A stretch of DNA of 64,000 bases, from NCBI GenBank assembly GCA_029721515.1, contig CM056566.1, positions 20,924,269-20,988,268 of the forward strand, in the 5' to 3' direction. The position numbers were made by a program, and so were the translations under genes. Positions 12,818 through 24,784 of the stretch are shown here, piece by piece; position 1 is the stretch's first letter, and each line of letters opens with the position of its first letter. This DNA comes from Synanceia verrucosa (taxonomy: Eukaryota; Chordata; Actinopteri; Perciformes; Synanceiidae). Below the pieces are notes generated by a model. That model ran no database searches. It had not been told where the DNA came from and worked only from the letters and a program-made list of their open reading frames with translations.

Positions 12818-13009
12818 GTCTCCACTTCCTGTTTTGATCTCTGTGGTGTATACCGTCTCTTTATGCTCTGACTACATCTCCCAGAAGCCCCAGCATTACT
12901 CACAGACTGTGGGAGAGCGCTCCCATTGTCCCTGCTGCCAAAAAACTACTTCCATCCATCCATCCATCCATTTTCTGTTTGATAAAACAGCTGCAACTCA
13001 GAGAGTTAA
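12818..13009. mobile_element. TTAA-MITE copy e, chimeric, with (CATC)n tail insertion
   Basis: The body is minus-oriented (CGTCTCCACTTCCTG to CAGCATTACTCACAG). After CTGCCAAAAAACTA there is a (CATC)n tract at 12952-12972 ending CATTTTCTG. The copy closes with a plus-orientation right arm (GATAAAACAGCTGCAACTCA, then GAGAGTTAA). The (CATC)n plus ATTTTCT resembles the minus-strand view of an L2-type LINE/SINE tail. Confidence 0.75.
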
Positions 13010-13615
13010 GGAAGAACACTGTGTGCAATAGAAAAAGACGATATGTCTGTTAACTGCCCACTGTGAGTCTGACGGTATCATGTTATGAGTACTTCAGCAA
13101 TAATGGTAGCACTAACTAAGGAGACTTTTCCTCCCAGTAGCTCCCAGTCTGTTAATCCCACTGGCACTGACAAGAGATTATCGTCATGCATTTTTATTAT
13201 AGATCTCAAATCCATCCACTGGCTGCGCTCTATAATAGTGGGTGTGCTGTTTTATCGCTGTCTCCCTCAGTGGCCTGCTATCATCCACAGACTGATGCAA
13301 AGGTCAGAGGGTTTTTTTCTGCCATAGTGTGACCTTTCTTTGAACATCCACCAACACAGCTAAAGGCTTTCAGCTTCTCCATCTAAACAGGCCTCACTTT
13401 CATCAGTGTAACCACAAAAATACAAAAGCATTCAAGGTTGGTTAAAAACTATTTGAGAATAGCACTTCCGCACAGATTCACATCCCAAGTTTTCATAAAC
13501 GGTAAAAGTAAATATGAGATGTGAATGGTGTTGTGATCTTCTGTCAATGACCTACAGAGTTTACTTTCACATCAGCATTCACTTTTGAGCAAAGAAACAG
13601 GTGCATCCTCTGCCC

Positions 13616-14065
13616 TTAACTCACTGTCAGCTGTTTTATAAAACACAAAGTGTCTTGTTCCAGTGTTTTTGTCCATTTTCAGTCATATTTCTAGACCCAC
13701 AGAATATTTAGTACTATGTCTCTGAAAACAGTGAATAGCTCAAATGAAAGAAGAGACTCTCTATTTCATCATGAAAAAAATGTTTGTTTTTACCTTGTTC
13801 CATTCTTGTTTTATCAGAGGTAGAGTAGAGGACACTTTCACCAAAATCAACACTTTTTCTCCACATTCTGTTTGTTTTGCTCTCTAATCTCGATCGTCTC
13901 CACTTCCTGTTTTGATCTCTGTGGTGTATACCGTCTCTTTATGCTCTGACTACATCTCCCAGAAGCCCCAGCATTACTCACAGGCTGTGTGAGAGCGAGA
14001 TCAGCGACCTGCTGCTGAAAAAACACTTTGATGTTGAAATATGTCGATGGCACTCAAAGAGTTAA
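13616..14065 (-). mobile_element. TTAA-MITE copy f, near full length (450 bp)
   Basis: TTAA lies at both ends (TTAACTCACTGTCAGC and GGCACTCAAAGAGTTAA). All internal blocks of the family are present, including the ACTACATCTCCCAGAAGCCC core. This is a good reference copy. No transposase is encoded. The roughly 65-codon frame ending NVEKKC on the minus strand is shared by other copies as a by-product of sequence identity. Confidence 0.9.
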
Positions 14066-14267
14066 ATGCTAAAGCTGGGTTGTATGCAGAGGTTGAAGTT
14101 CATTTTGAATTGCTGGTTATATGCTGTAATGTGACAGGTTAACATATCCTCATACAATAGTTCATATACCTTATGAGATTCATTTGAAGCAACAAAACCA
14201 CTAGAAGTGCTTGTAGTTCTGGTGAATATAACTGGTGTTACTTAATAATTATGTGAATTAAGTATGA

Positions 14268-14345
14268 TCGATTCAAGATTCAAGATTCAAGAGTCTTTAT
14301 TGTCATTATGCACACATAACAAAAGTTGGTAGAGTCAGCTTAAAG
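14268..14345 (-). mobile_element. LINE 3' tail (CR1/Rex1-like)
   Basis: On the minus strand: GCATAATGACAATAAAGACT then three CTTGAAT-type tail repeats. This is the expected 3' end of a non-LTR retrotransposon. Sequence to about 14420 may belong to the same 3' UTR. Confidence 0.6.
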
Positions 14346-15708
14346 GCGCACATAAATTGGAAATAAAAATAAAAATATGAAGGTTTGCCGAGGAGATTTA
14401 ACAATTACAATTAATCATCCTTTTCAACACTGTTTATAAATTGCAGTGCCACTCACAAGCATCGCATCCTGAAAATGACAATATATGACATGCCAGACTG
14501 AGACATGCCAGGAAATAAAAGAAGTGAGAACAAGAAGAAAAAAGCTTCATCATCCCGGTTCCAGAAGTTAAAATGTGCCAGTGCAATGATTTCATTCTTG
14601 TCATGCAGTGGCGTTGACACTGTATTGTCAGATGTATAATATGATGCAAGCTAAACCCTGTTTGCACCCAATAAATGACACAGAAGAGTCGAGTGCACAC
14701 GTCCTTTTAAAGTTCAAGAAGGCATCTTGATGATTTATAAAAAGCACGTCTGTGCTGCCAGAACAAGGTTAGACATGCTCAAGGCAAGCAGTGTGATTAT
14801 TTAGCTTAGCGCAGCCAAAAGGTAACACACTCCTCACATCTCCTTTCCATCTCTTTGAGCGATCTCTTACTTCTCTCTGCCACTATATGATGGGATATCC
14901 ATGTAGTTTCTTTCCAAACAGGAAATGTCTGATAATTTCTGTCAGTTATGTGTGTTCATTTGTTATTTTTTCTGATGAGTTCTATTGAGTTAATCGATGC
15001 CATAAAAAGGGGATGAGACGCCATGATTGACAGCTGTGTCTTTAAATTTCCATAAGCGACCATGTGTCCGATCTTAAATGTACTTATGGAGATATTAGGG
15101 TTAATTGTTGCGTCTTTCTTGCCTTTCTTGCAGCTAGGTTGCTCACACTAACGGGCTGCAGCCGTGCTCAGATGATGTCAGATGTCAAGATGGCAGCTCC
15201 TGTTTGTGGGATAGTTTGGCTTCACTTTTGTACAGTGGAAGGACAGGAAGACTGAGGAAAATGTTTCAAATCTCAGTTGTTTTGTTAAACTAGCACATTA
15301 AAACACAAAAAGATTACTTTTGCAATGATATAAACAAGCTAATCCCCACATTTAAATCACTGCAACACATAACATTAGCTGTTTTTTTCCTGTTACTTTG
15401 CTTAAGTTAGCCCAAAGCATTTCAGCCTGTCTTTTATGTTACAGCCTGCAGAATGTGAACGCTAATGCTAAGGAACACAACATTATTTGTTAATGCCCAA
15501 CAAGTATCCCTCATGTTGGGCAAACTCACGGTAAAACATTTACTTTATTTATAATGTATTGGTAACACTGAATTTATTTGTTTTTGACACATTTCTCAAC
15601 GCCCTCCCCCCCTCTATTTAGTGAAATGGTTCAGTCCAGCTGCTCCGTCAGACAGCCTGCAGAGAGCTAACAGATAGCTACTTAGCTAGTGGAGGAGGAG
15701 ACGACAGG

Positions 15709-15805
15709 ATGTCTAAAAAGTCAGGGAGTAAAAAAAGAAAAGTAAAAAAGTTCAGACAGGAGAAAGAAGTGAAGAGTGGACAGTTTGTCACCAGTTCTTT
15801 CATAG
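15709..15805 (+). other. possible orphan first coding exon, lysine-rich (hypothetical)
   Basis: An ATG in fair context (gacaggATGt) opens a 32-codon frame. It starts MSKKSGSKKRKVKKF, continues through a Glu/Lys-rich stretch, and ends GQFVTSSFI before a strong splice donor (ATAG|gtaaggt). The Lys-rich start followed by a short hydrophobic segment resembles the N-termini of hAT-derived or ZMYM-like transposase proteins in fish. That resemblance is from memory and weak. No downstream exon was recognised, so this may be the 5' end of a decayed DNA transposon or chance. Confidence 0.25.
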
Positions 15806-16838
15806 GTAAGGTGGGTCTGTTAGTGGTTCATGTGATGGAAAGTTCTGGAACATTAGCCTGTTAGCTAGTCCTAGCTTTGTCCATAGTTTATAAGCTAGCT
15901 CACTTTTCTCCACATATTAGCTCATATTTCTGAAGAAAACTCTGCATTTATTCATTCAGTTCTTCCTCTACCAAGTAACTGTCATGTTGTTCTTTTCACT
16001 AATATGGGAATTATAGTCAAAAATATCACTAAAATACAGAGTTTTATGTTAAACAGAGTCAAAATCTTCCACTGAGGGGGACCAGTAACATTTCTTTTCA
16101 TGAGGCTAAAATCCCTGCATACTTTATTCAGCCACACATGAGCTCAGAGTATATCTACTAGAATAAACCAGACTACAGCAGTGGATAGGACGTGAACCAC
16201 TTTTCCTCCTTTCAGTGCAGCTGCATTGATCACTTTTCCAAACACGCTGACACACAGCTAGCCTCTGTCTGAGTGTTCGTGAACTCGCCCACAGCGCTGC
16301 TCATTGCTTCGGCTCCTCTATCTCGCTTGAGAGAACCGGCTGATACGGTGGAGGCATGCTGTATCAGATGTCTTTGATGGCCTATCAGTAAGCACTGCTC
16401 GATGCAGAAGCGCTCAACACCATCAATATTTCAGTAGAGATGAACCCAGAGAGAATCTGCACAATAACTCTGATTGTATTATTCTTACTTCTTAATGTAA
16501 ATACTAAATATGCTGTTGTATTTCTCTCTGGTTGCCTTTTCGTGATGTTTTTTTTTTTTTACTCCCGTCAATCTTGGACATCCCCCCATGTCTCTGCTTC
16601 CAGACTTTTGTCCCAGTAGATGAAGGATGGACTGTCAGTTAGAAACGCTGTATGCTGTGATAGCCTGCAGTGGCAATTTATGATTCCAACAAAGTCTTAT
16701 CAAGACAAAACAACCAAGAAGAGAAAAAAAACTTACATACATTTATTATTTATCCACACCAGGACGAGTGTTGTGGTTAAAATATAAAGCTGGTTTATTT
16801 TAGAGGCTCTGTCTATTCTATTGACACAATAAAAGTAC

Positions 16839-17457
16839 ATGGAAGTATATCTGTGCCATCTCATTATGAATTTGAAATTCTTTTTTTCGTATCAAAATCA
16901 GACTTTGAATTTCAAAACCATTGGATTTTTTAGCTCACACCTTCTGACACTTATTTTTTTCTCAGTGATAAAATAAATTCAGTGTAAAAAAAATAAATGT
17001 CTCAAAATATTCAGTTTTTAAAAAATCAATATAAAGAAATTCAACAACTAAAAATTCAGCATAAAGAAAGATTCAACAACAAAAACATCTGGTTTGAAAA
17101 ACTTCAGCATCAAAAATTCACCTGCAAAAAGTGTAAAAAGTGTAAAAAGGGACCAAAACAACTATCGTCTATCATCCATTGTCAGTTTTTGCAGCTGAAT
17201 TTTTTGACTCTGAATATTTTAAGCCAATTTTTTTGAACAATTTTTAGATGAATTTCCTTATATTGAATTAATTGAGAACTGAATATATTGAGACATTATT
17301 TTTTTTACAATTAATTTATTTTACCATTGAGAAAAAAAATATCCAAAATCAAAATGCGTGCTAGAAATTTGATGGTTTTGAAATTCAGTTTACGATTTTG
17401 ATGGTAAAAAAAATAGATATTCAAATTCAAAACCAGATGGCAGAGTTATACTTCCAT
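16839..17457. mobile_element. 619 bp long-hairpin element (MITE-like)
   Basis: The ends are inverted: ATGGAAGTATATCTGTGCCA on the left and the complement of TGGCAGAGTTATACTTCCAT on the right. Inner blocks are also inverted (TGAATTTGAAATTC versus GAAATTCA; AATATTCAG versus CTGAATATT). Nearly the whole element could fold into one stem. It is very AT-rich and has no convincing coding sequence. Confidence 0.75.
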
Positions 17458-18284
17458 ACATTATGCTCTCTCTTCATCATGGGCTTATATCATGTGATGG
17501 CCCAGCCTGTCAAAGTATGACTGAACCATATAAAAAATGTCCATCAGGGGACAAGCTAACGAAGCTATGTGTCTCTAAAAAACATTGTATAAGCTCCAGT
17601 CACTTTCAAAACAGATTTGTTAGAACAGAGAACTCTGACATCCTGCTTGCTCACACTGCTCAGAACACAAAACCATATTCTTTCACATAGGAACTATAAA
17701 TAATAGAATACTCCATATGCTTAATAATGTTAAATCAAGTCAGTTTTATTTATGTACCTCCAGGCCCAAATCGTAGATGTGTCTGAAAGAACTTGATTGG
17801 TGTGCTGCATGTTTTACAGTCGTATGGAAAAGTTAGCGGACGCTTCATGTCTCTGTCTGTTGCTGCTATTTTCCTTCACGTCCTCTCCTGTTCTTCTTGT
17901 TCCTGTGTGTTTGCAGTTTAGAGCCGCAAAGCTTCAGGACATTCATGCGTTTTTGTTCTCTCCATTGTCTAAAATCAGTCTGAAATAGTCTAAACTTCAG
18001 GGTCAGTGTGACGGTGCACATCAGAAAACGTTTCCCATTGTGTTTCGTCTTAGCGGTCATCTCTTTGAGCTGACTCAGTGTCCTCAGTCTTTCTTTTGAT
18101 GGCTTCCTGTCCATCCTCTATTATTTCACTGTGCTCTTCTTTCTTCTTGATCACAGCTCTGTTAAAATCAAACTGCTCTCAGGGAGGGCCAAAGATTAAT
18201 GATTAATGAATTTAAACCTTAAATCCTGTTCTGTGTGCTGCACATTCACATGACATCAGACTTTGCTGACTGAATGTGTGTGTG

Positions 18285-18618
18285 TGTGTGTGTGTGTATA
18301 AATGTGTGTATATATACATATATACATACTTGTTTATAACATTTACCTACTTATTATCTATCTCATGTGTCATTTGCACTTTTTAATCTCACAAATATAA
18401 GTCATGTTATGTTCAGTTGAGCCACTGCTAGTTTTTTTTTTATTATTATTTATCCCTTACATATTTTATAATTTCTTTACCTAGTGTGCTGCTGTCTGTC
18501 ACTGGTATTTTATGTTTATTTCACTGATTCTATGTTGGGACAAATAGAGAGTGCTGTGAGTCAAATTCCTAGTATGTCAAAACATGTCTGGCCAATAAAG
18601 CTGATTCTGATTCTGATA
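18285..18618 (+). mobile_element. LINE 3' UTR and tail (L2/CR1-like)
   Basis: Ends with GTCTGGCCAATAAAGCTGAT followed by TCTGATTCTGAT tail repeats, typical of fish L2/CR1-group LINE 3' ends. Upstream GTGCTGTGAGTCAAATTCCT also fits such 3' UTRs. Confidence 0.65.
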
Positions 18619-19443
18619 TATATATGTATTTATCTATATATGTATATCTAAATAAAATACTTAAGAACTTGCCAACAGTTTTTTTTAGTAATCCATTAGT
18701 CTATTTGAGTATTATTTTAAAGGAAAAAATTATATGATTCCAGCCTCTTAAAGGTGAATATTTTGTATTTTATTTCCTCATCTATGACAGTAAACTGAAT
18801 CTCTTTGACATTTGAGCGCTTCATCTTGAGCTTTGGGATTTATTGACAGGTTGTCTAGGAAGGCGTGTGTGTTGTCCAGGGCAGAAGTTGGTCCGTCAGT
18901 GCAGCTCTTCCAGGCAGCGGTCGATGTAAATGTTGGCTGAACATGATGAGACGTCACTGTAAATCTGTGCAGGAATCATTGAAGTTATGCATAATCTTAC
19001 TCTGAAATTCAGCCCTTTAAATTATGATTCCTGGTTGGATATAATAAGAGTGAAAGGTGTGTGAGCGTATTTATGATGTATGGCTCAAGCAGACGAACAT
19101 GGCAGATATGACCCATTTCATTTCACTTAGTTGCGTACACTTGGACACTACGGGGCCCTTTTAGTCTGCTTTAGCCAGACGGGAGCTTGACCTTCGCCAC
19201 CACTCAGCATCTGTAGCCAGGTTGCTATGGCGACCGGCAGCAGGACGCAGCTCTCTGTTGGTGGGGTTAATGATCAACTTCCTTTTACAGCTCGACTACT
19301 TCCTAATGAGCCATTAACACGGTGATTGGGTCAGGGCCAAGGTATGCAGAGAAAGAGAGGTGTTTGCCGTGCCGCTGGCTCGTGCTCTTACTTTGCCTCA
19401 TGCTCCTATCGCCATGTGTTCGAGCTAGCATGTGTTTCCCCCC

Positions 19444-19462
19444 CACACACACACACACACAC

Positions 19463-19495
<33 letters not shown>
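19444..19495. repeat. (CA)n microsatellite
   Basis: About 26 units with one CG interruption, followed by a short ACACACAGTAAAC duplication. Confidence 0.95.
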
Positions 19496-19500
<5 letters not shown>

Positions 19501-19619
19501 CACACACACAGTAAACACACAGGCAGTAATAGCCAGTGTGTCAGGCCTCTGAGGGAAGAAGCTTGATTGTTGGTTCTATTCCAAGATTTGTGTTTAAAGA
19601 AGTTTGGCAAGACTTGCTG

Positions 19620-19668
<49 letters not shown>
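19620..19668. repeat. (TG)n microsatellite
   Basis: About 24 units. It lies in inverted orientation to the (CA)n tract 125 bases upstream. Confidence 0.95.
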
Positions 19669-20256
19669 CTTCCCCTTCTTATGGCTTCCCTGTAATCACA
19701 TTTGGTGAATTTCTCTGGGTTCTTTTGAGGTGAACCAGAAGCTCTTATTTGCTGTGAGATCAGAATTTGTTGTTGACATAATATTATTCCCTCTTCGTCT
19801 CTTTCCACTAATTGTTGCTCCTCCATACTTCCTCAGCATAGAGACAGGTCACTGTTTATTCACCATGCAGACTACAGTTACTTTCAGATGAAACAGGGTC
19901 CAGCATAAGCTCTTTCCCTCAATAAATGAGCTTACTGTGGTTCTTTTTGTTTAAAGAAATTGAAATAGGAAACTAGCGGGTTGTGCATTTTTCAGGTTCA
20001 TACTTGTATTTTGTTTCTCCTGTGTTTGTTTGAAATGCTAATGGATTTCAATGGAATTGTGTTGCTAGGCAACAGCTTGGGTTCACGTTCACTTCCTGTC
20101 AGCTAAACTGGGACATATTTATAACGTTAGATATAAACTGTGACATGGTCGAAATGTTGTAGATTTGTGACGACATAAAGTTACGGAAATTTCAAATCCT
20201 CTGTTATTGGATGCAGGCTGTGTCGCTTTATGGGTTGGTTTAGTATTTTAAATTTT

Positions 20257-20510
20257 TCAGTGCCATTGGCGTATTTTGACATTAAAGTGTTTTTTCGGCA
20301 GCAGGTCGTTGATCATGGTGTCCAGCAGCCTGTGAGCTATTCAGTGTTTTCAGAGACATAGTACTAAATATTCTGTGGGTCTAGAAATATGACTGAAAAT
20401 GGAGAAAAACACTGGAAAAAGAGACTTTCTGTTTTATAAACTAGTGCCATAACTGTGAATTTCTCTGTGAGATGAATAAAGTATCTAGCTATCTATCTTA
20501 TAAAACGGGT
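20257..20510 (+). mobile_element. TTAA-MITE copy g, internally deleted and interrupted
   Basis: The left end CAGTGCCATTGGCGTATTTT and CAGCAGGTCGTTGATCATG are followed, after a deletion of the core, by TTCAGAGACATAGTACTAAA and the right arm to CTGTTTTATAAA. There a short LINE 3' end (20441-20497) is inserted, after which the MITE resumes as TTATAAAACGGG. Confidence 0.8.
20441..20497 (+). mobile_element. L2-type LINE 3' end nested in MITE
   Basis: GAATTTCTCTGTGAGATGAA then TAAAGTATCTAGCTATCTATC is the classic L2/Maui-like 3' end with (TATC) tail. A 7-base duplication TTATAAA flanks it (20434-20440 and 20498-20504), consistent with target-primed insertion into the MITE. Confidence 0.75.
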
Positions 20511-21249
20511 TGTGCATAACACTGTTTATTTCAGTGTCTAGAAGTGTGAGAAGCAGTATTTATCTTTCAGCACATTACTGTACATCAAGCATTTAAAGCC
20601 AATATTTAAGTTCTCCTCATGCATAGCTGTTGGTTAAATGAATGAGGAGAGCTGTTCTGTGCACTCAGAGCTGTGAGGAGCTGATAAACCTCAGCTAAAC
20701 GTCATAATGAGGGTCAGATCTGGATGAGGAGGAGAAGGAGAGCCGGAAGCGCTCATGGAAACGATGGTTAATCACAGAAGCAGGTGGATGTTGTGAATAT
20801 GTAATTTGTAATTACCTCAGCTTAGTTTTTAGAGCACAAGCCACACACCTGTAAAAACTACTCTACTTCCTTTAGTGCTCTCTTCAAATCCTATGATTTA
20901 AAATACAAAAGTCCCAAATTATATCATCACAGTTACCTCCCTATGAATGAATGAAAAGACAATGTGACAGACACACTCAGTGCAATTAAATCTCCTCCTC
21001 TGCCGCAATAAACAGAGCTTTGTTAGTGTAGTCCACATGTATTCCTCTCTACCACTGAAATGAAATCAAATGAATGAATGAGTGAAAATGAATGTGAACC
21101 TTCTAGAATTGAATGAAATTATGTTTTTATGTCATAGATCAATAGATGGCCAAGCCAACCTGTTTTGTTTCCACTTCCTGTAGCCTAAAGCACCAATTTC
21201 TGACCGAACCATGCTGTCACCACGTTTATTTGCTCCACGACGTTTCAAA

Positions 21250-21690
21250 AGTTTGCCGTATTTCAACGTCAAAGTGTTTTTCCAGCAGCAGGTCGTTGAT
21301 CGTGCTCTCACACAGCCTATGAGTAATGCTGGGGCTTCTGGGAGATGTAGTCAGAGCATAAAGAGACGGTATACACCACAGAGATCAAAACAGGAAGTGG
21401 AGACGATCGAGATTAGAGAGCAAAACAAACAGAATCTGGACATAAAGTGGTGATTTTGGTGAAAGTGTCCTCTACTCTACCTCTGATAAAACAAGAATGG
21501 AACAAGGTAAAAACAAACATTTTTTTCATGATGAAATAGAGAGTCTCTTCTTTCATTTGAACTATTCACTGTTTTCAGAGACATAGTACTAAATATTCTG
21601 TGGGTCTAGAAATATGACTGAAAATGGGTAAAAACACTGGAACAAGATACTTTCTGTTTAATAAAACGGCTGATACTCAGTGAGTGAAAG
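21250..21690 (+). mobile_element. TTAA-MITE copy h, nearly full length, degraded termini
   Basis: All internal blocks are present from GCCGTATTTCAACGTCAAAG through the CTTCTGGGAGATGTAGTCAG core to CACTGGAACAAGATACTTTC. The terminal TTAA is lost on both sides (right end TCAGTGAGTGAA). Confidence 0.88.
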
Positions 21691-21915
21691 AGCAAACTAA
21701 ACGATGAAATGGAAGAATGGTTGATTAGCTAACATGGAGAGACGATTTATTGTCTGTTTGTGTCGTATTGATTCACGTCATGTCCAGCTCTACTCCAGCC
21801 TGACGAGTTTCCTACGGGCCGACGGTTTAAGTGGTCCTGCTTGGTTTGAGTTTTCCCGACATCAAAAGATCATGAAGCCACAGAATTTATTATGTCAGAT
21901 ACGTTCATCGGATCT

Positions 21916-21957
21916 CTGTGTGTGTGTGTGTGTGTGTGTGTGTCTGTGTGTGTGTGT
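21916..21957. repeat. (TG)n microsatellite
   Basis: About 21 units with one TC interruption. Confidence 0.93.
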
Positions 21958-22012
21958 TATCAGGATTTGGTGTTTCAGTGTTACCATTCAGGTCCACTGC
22001 TACACATCTAAT

Positions 22013-22034
22013 GAGAGAGAGAGAGAGAGAGAGA
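22013..22034. repeat. (GA)n microsatellite
   Basis: 11 GA units. Confidence 0.9.
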
Positions 22035-22178
22035 ACATGTGAGGGAGTCAAACATTGTGTTCTTCTCATCAAAGCCCCACCCTCCCTACTGTCTCCATGG
22101 AAACGGAACACAATTGGTACCTGTCGCCTGGCAACATTGCCCAGTATCTTTGGGACACAGAGTTGCTGGCAGAGAATA

Positions 22179-22179
<1 letters not shown>

Positions 22180-22212
<33 letters not shown>
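22180..22212. repeat. (CA)n microsatellite
   Basis: About 16 units, inverted relative to the (TG)n tract at 21916-21957. Confidence 0.95.
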
Positions 22213-22214
<2 letters not shown>

Positions 22215-22929
22215 GCTGTCAGCTGTCACAGAGGTGGTTGGTTTCCAGCCTCTTCAGCTGCAGAGCTCTCCATCGTTCACCAGCTCCTGAATATTAACTC
22301 CATCAAGTCTGAATGTTTGCTGAGGTCGGTGTGTTTCCTATCAGCGCTATCAGGCGTGTTGCTGTACATCAGTGTGTACATACCACATGCTGAGATAAAG
22401 GCCTGCTGCACTATATAAAGACACAACACAAAGCACAGACAGAAACTTGAAAAGGACTCGTAGTTAAAGTAAATCCTCCCCAAAGGGCTCTACTGTTTTT
22501 TCTGCATGTATTAATGCCAGAAAGGTGCAAATAAATGACCCAGCGTGCATCTAAGTGATGCTCCTGAAATATTAAAAACCCCTCTGTAAAATATCACAGA
22601 TACAACGTTCTCTTATCCTCCAGCTGTGGTCGTGTTTGCTTCAGTATTTTCAGTCACACTGAAGAATGCTGAATTATTGTTGCCCTGTGGGTTTCATGTA
22701 TAAGGAGTTTGCTTTGATGTGTTGGTGCATGACAGAAAAATAAAAGTAGAGAAACAGTGAGGAATACATTGTCAATAAAGGTAAGCAGAAAAGATCAAGA
22801 CACTGGAATATAGAAAATTACAACAACAACAACAAAACATAGTTCTGATCTCATCTATGAAGGCGTAAATGAAGACGTGTCTGATAAATACTTCACGCTG
22901 TGTTTTATGGGAAAGATGGGAGTGGACAT

Positions 22930-23245
22930 ACTGTAGTCACTGTGACGTCAGAGTTTGGCTTTTTGTTTTTGGTGACAAAAGTTGGTGGAGCTAAAAAAAG
23001 GGGACCAAAATATCATCTTTCATGAAGTGAAAAGATTGGTGAAGGGTTATGGAAAACTCCCAGACTGAACAACACAGTGGCAGCGACCCATCAATCAGCA
23101 GGTAGATTATGATCCGTTTGACTCTAAATGGAACCATAATTTATTAGATGAACATCATGCTGTGTTGAAACTACAGACTGGGACCATAAACTCATGTTTG
23201 CAGTGTTCACAGAGGGAATAAATCAAGAGAGAAGTGGGATCCTTT
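22930..23245 (-). repeat. dispersed repeat R2 copy
   Basis: Related in reverse to 39189-39560 and directly to 7316-7510. Shared blocks include GGTGGAGCTAA, GGAAAACTCCCAGACTG-like, CTCTAAATGGAACCATAATT, ATCATGCTGTGTTGAA, TGGGACCATAAACTCATGTT and AAATCAAGAGAGAAGTGGGA. Confidence 0.75.
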
Positions 23246-24343
23246 TCTCATTGACTCTGCTGGCTGTTAGAGGAAATGCAGCTTTCAGGCTCTTCAGCTT
23301 TGGCTGATTAAATTCCTTTTTATTTTCTGAGTAATGAGGTGAGACCTGAATAAAATAGAAACATGTAACCATAAGAAGGACTCCTGTCCCTGTCCACAGG
23401 ATTTCCCACACATGGGGATTTAAACTTTTAATGTTATCATTTAGCAGGAAGCTGCAGCAATTAGGCCGTAAAGGTTAAGCTGCTTTTGTGAATGGACAAT
23501 TATTCTGGAAAGTCCTGCTGAAAGAGCAAATGTCAGTGCGAAGCAACTCTTGTCAGTGACAGCTCGGTATATTTCACATCACAACCACTAATTAGGAAAG
23601 TGAACCAGAGCTGCACTGATTGGGTGGTTATTTAAGCATTAAATGAATCAGTTTGACGTTTTTTAAGAAAAAAAACTCTACTTCCTGCATCTTAAGTGTG
23701 AATATTTCCTGGCTTCTTTTCTCCTCTTTGACAGTAAACTACTGTAAACGCTGTGGACATTGTCTTGGCTTTTGAGGATGTTTTATGATACTGACAAATG
23801 ACAATTAACGGGGAGAGTAATCAGCAGACTCAACTGCAGTGATAGTGATGGTGAGTTTCAGTCCTAAAGTGAACCAACTGTTTTTCAAGCAGCTTTATTA
23901 GCCTCAAACACATTCACAGAGTGCTCTGCTAGAGGGAGACGGCTGTGACAGCGACATATTTAGTTTTCTATATTTGCCCCATCACACACTCCCACTGCAG
24001 GAGGAGGATGACGGATGGAGGCTGATTGGACAATGTGTTCGTGTAGGTGCATGTGTGTCTGCATGTATGGACAATGTGTTTATGTGAAAGAAAAAAAAAG
24101 ATCCAGGGCCCAAAAAAATCATCTCATGAGCTTAAGAGGGTTTACAGAATCCCTTATACCTTTGAGATGTTCTTAGAAAAGATGACTTGTAGGAGGCTAA
24201 GATCATCTTCAGAAGAAGCACCTGTAAAATGTACAGTACGATCCATGGGGAGCTTTCACTGTTTTGTATCCACACTTTCATCATGATGCTCCCTGTGTTA
24301 AAGCCTGATGTTTAAAGTGGAGACTGACACCCTGACAGCAGGA

Positions 24344-24784
24344 TTAACTCTCTGAGTGCCTGAGCTTGTGTTTAAAACAGAAAGTGTCTTGTTCCAGTGT
24401 TTTTGTCCATTTTCAGTCATATTTCTAGACCCACAGAATATTTAGTACTATGACTCTGAAAACAGTGAATATCTCAAATGAAAGAAGAGACTCTCTATTT
24501 CATCATGAAAAAAATGTTTGTTTTTACCTTGTTCCATTCTTGTTTTATCAGAGGTAGAGTAGAGGACACTTTCACCAAAATCACCACTTTTTCTCCACAT
24601 TCTGTTTGTTTTGCTCTCTAATCTCGATCGTCTCCACTTCCTGTTTTGATCTCTGTGGTGTATACCGTCTCTTTATGCTCTGACTACATCTCCCAGAAGC
24701 CCCAGCGTTACTCACAGGCTGTGGGAGAGCACGATCAGTGACCACTTTGATGTGGAAATTCGTCGATGGCACTCAAAGAGTTAA
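24344..24784 (-). mobile_element. TTAA-MITE copy i, full length with both TTAA ends
   Basis: Termini are TTAACTCTCTGAGTGCC and GGCACTCAAAGAGTTAA. The interior is almost identical to copies f, l and m across several hundred bases. A small deletion removes the CTGCTGCTGAAAAAA block next to the right terminus. Confidence 0.9.

Noticed and set aside
19425..19826. 133-codon minus-strand frame with long Cys/Val and Thr/His runs
   Set aside because: It is the translation of two dinucleotide microsatellites.
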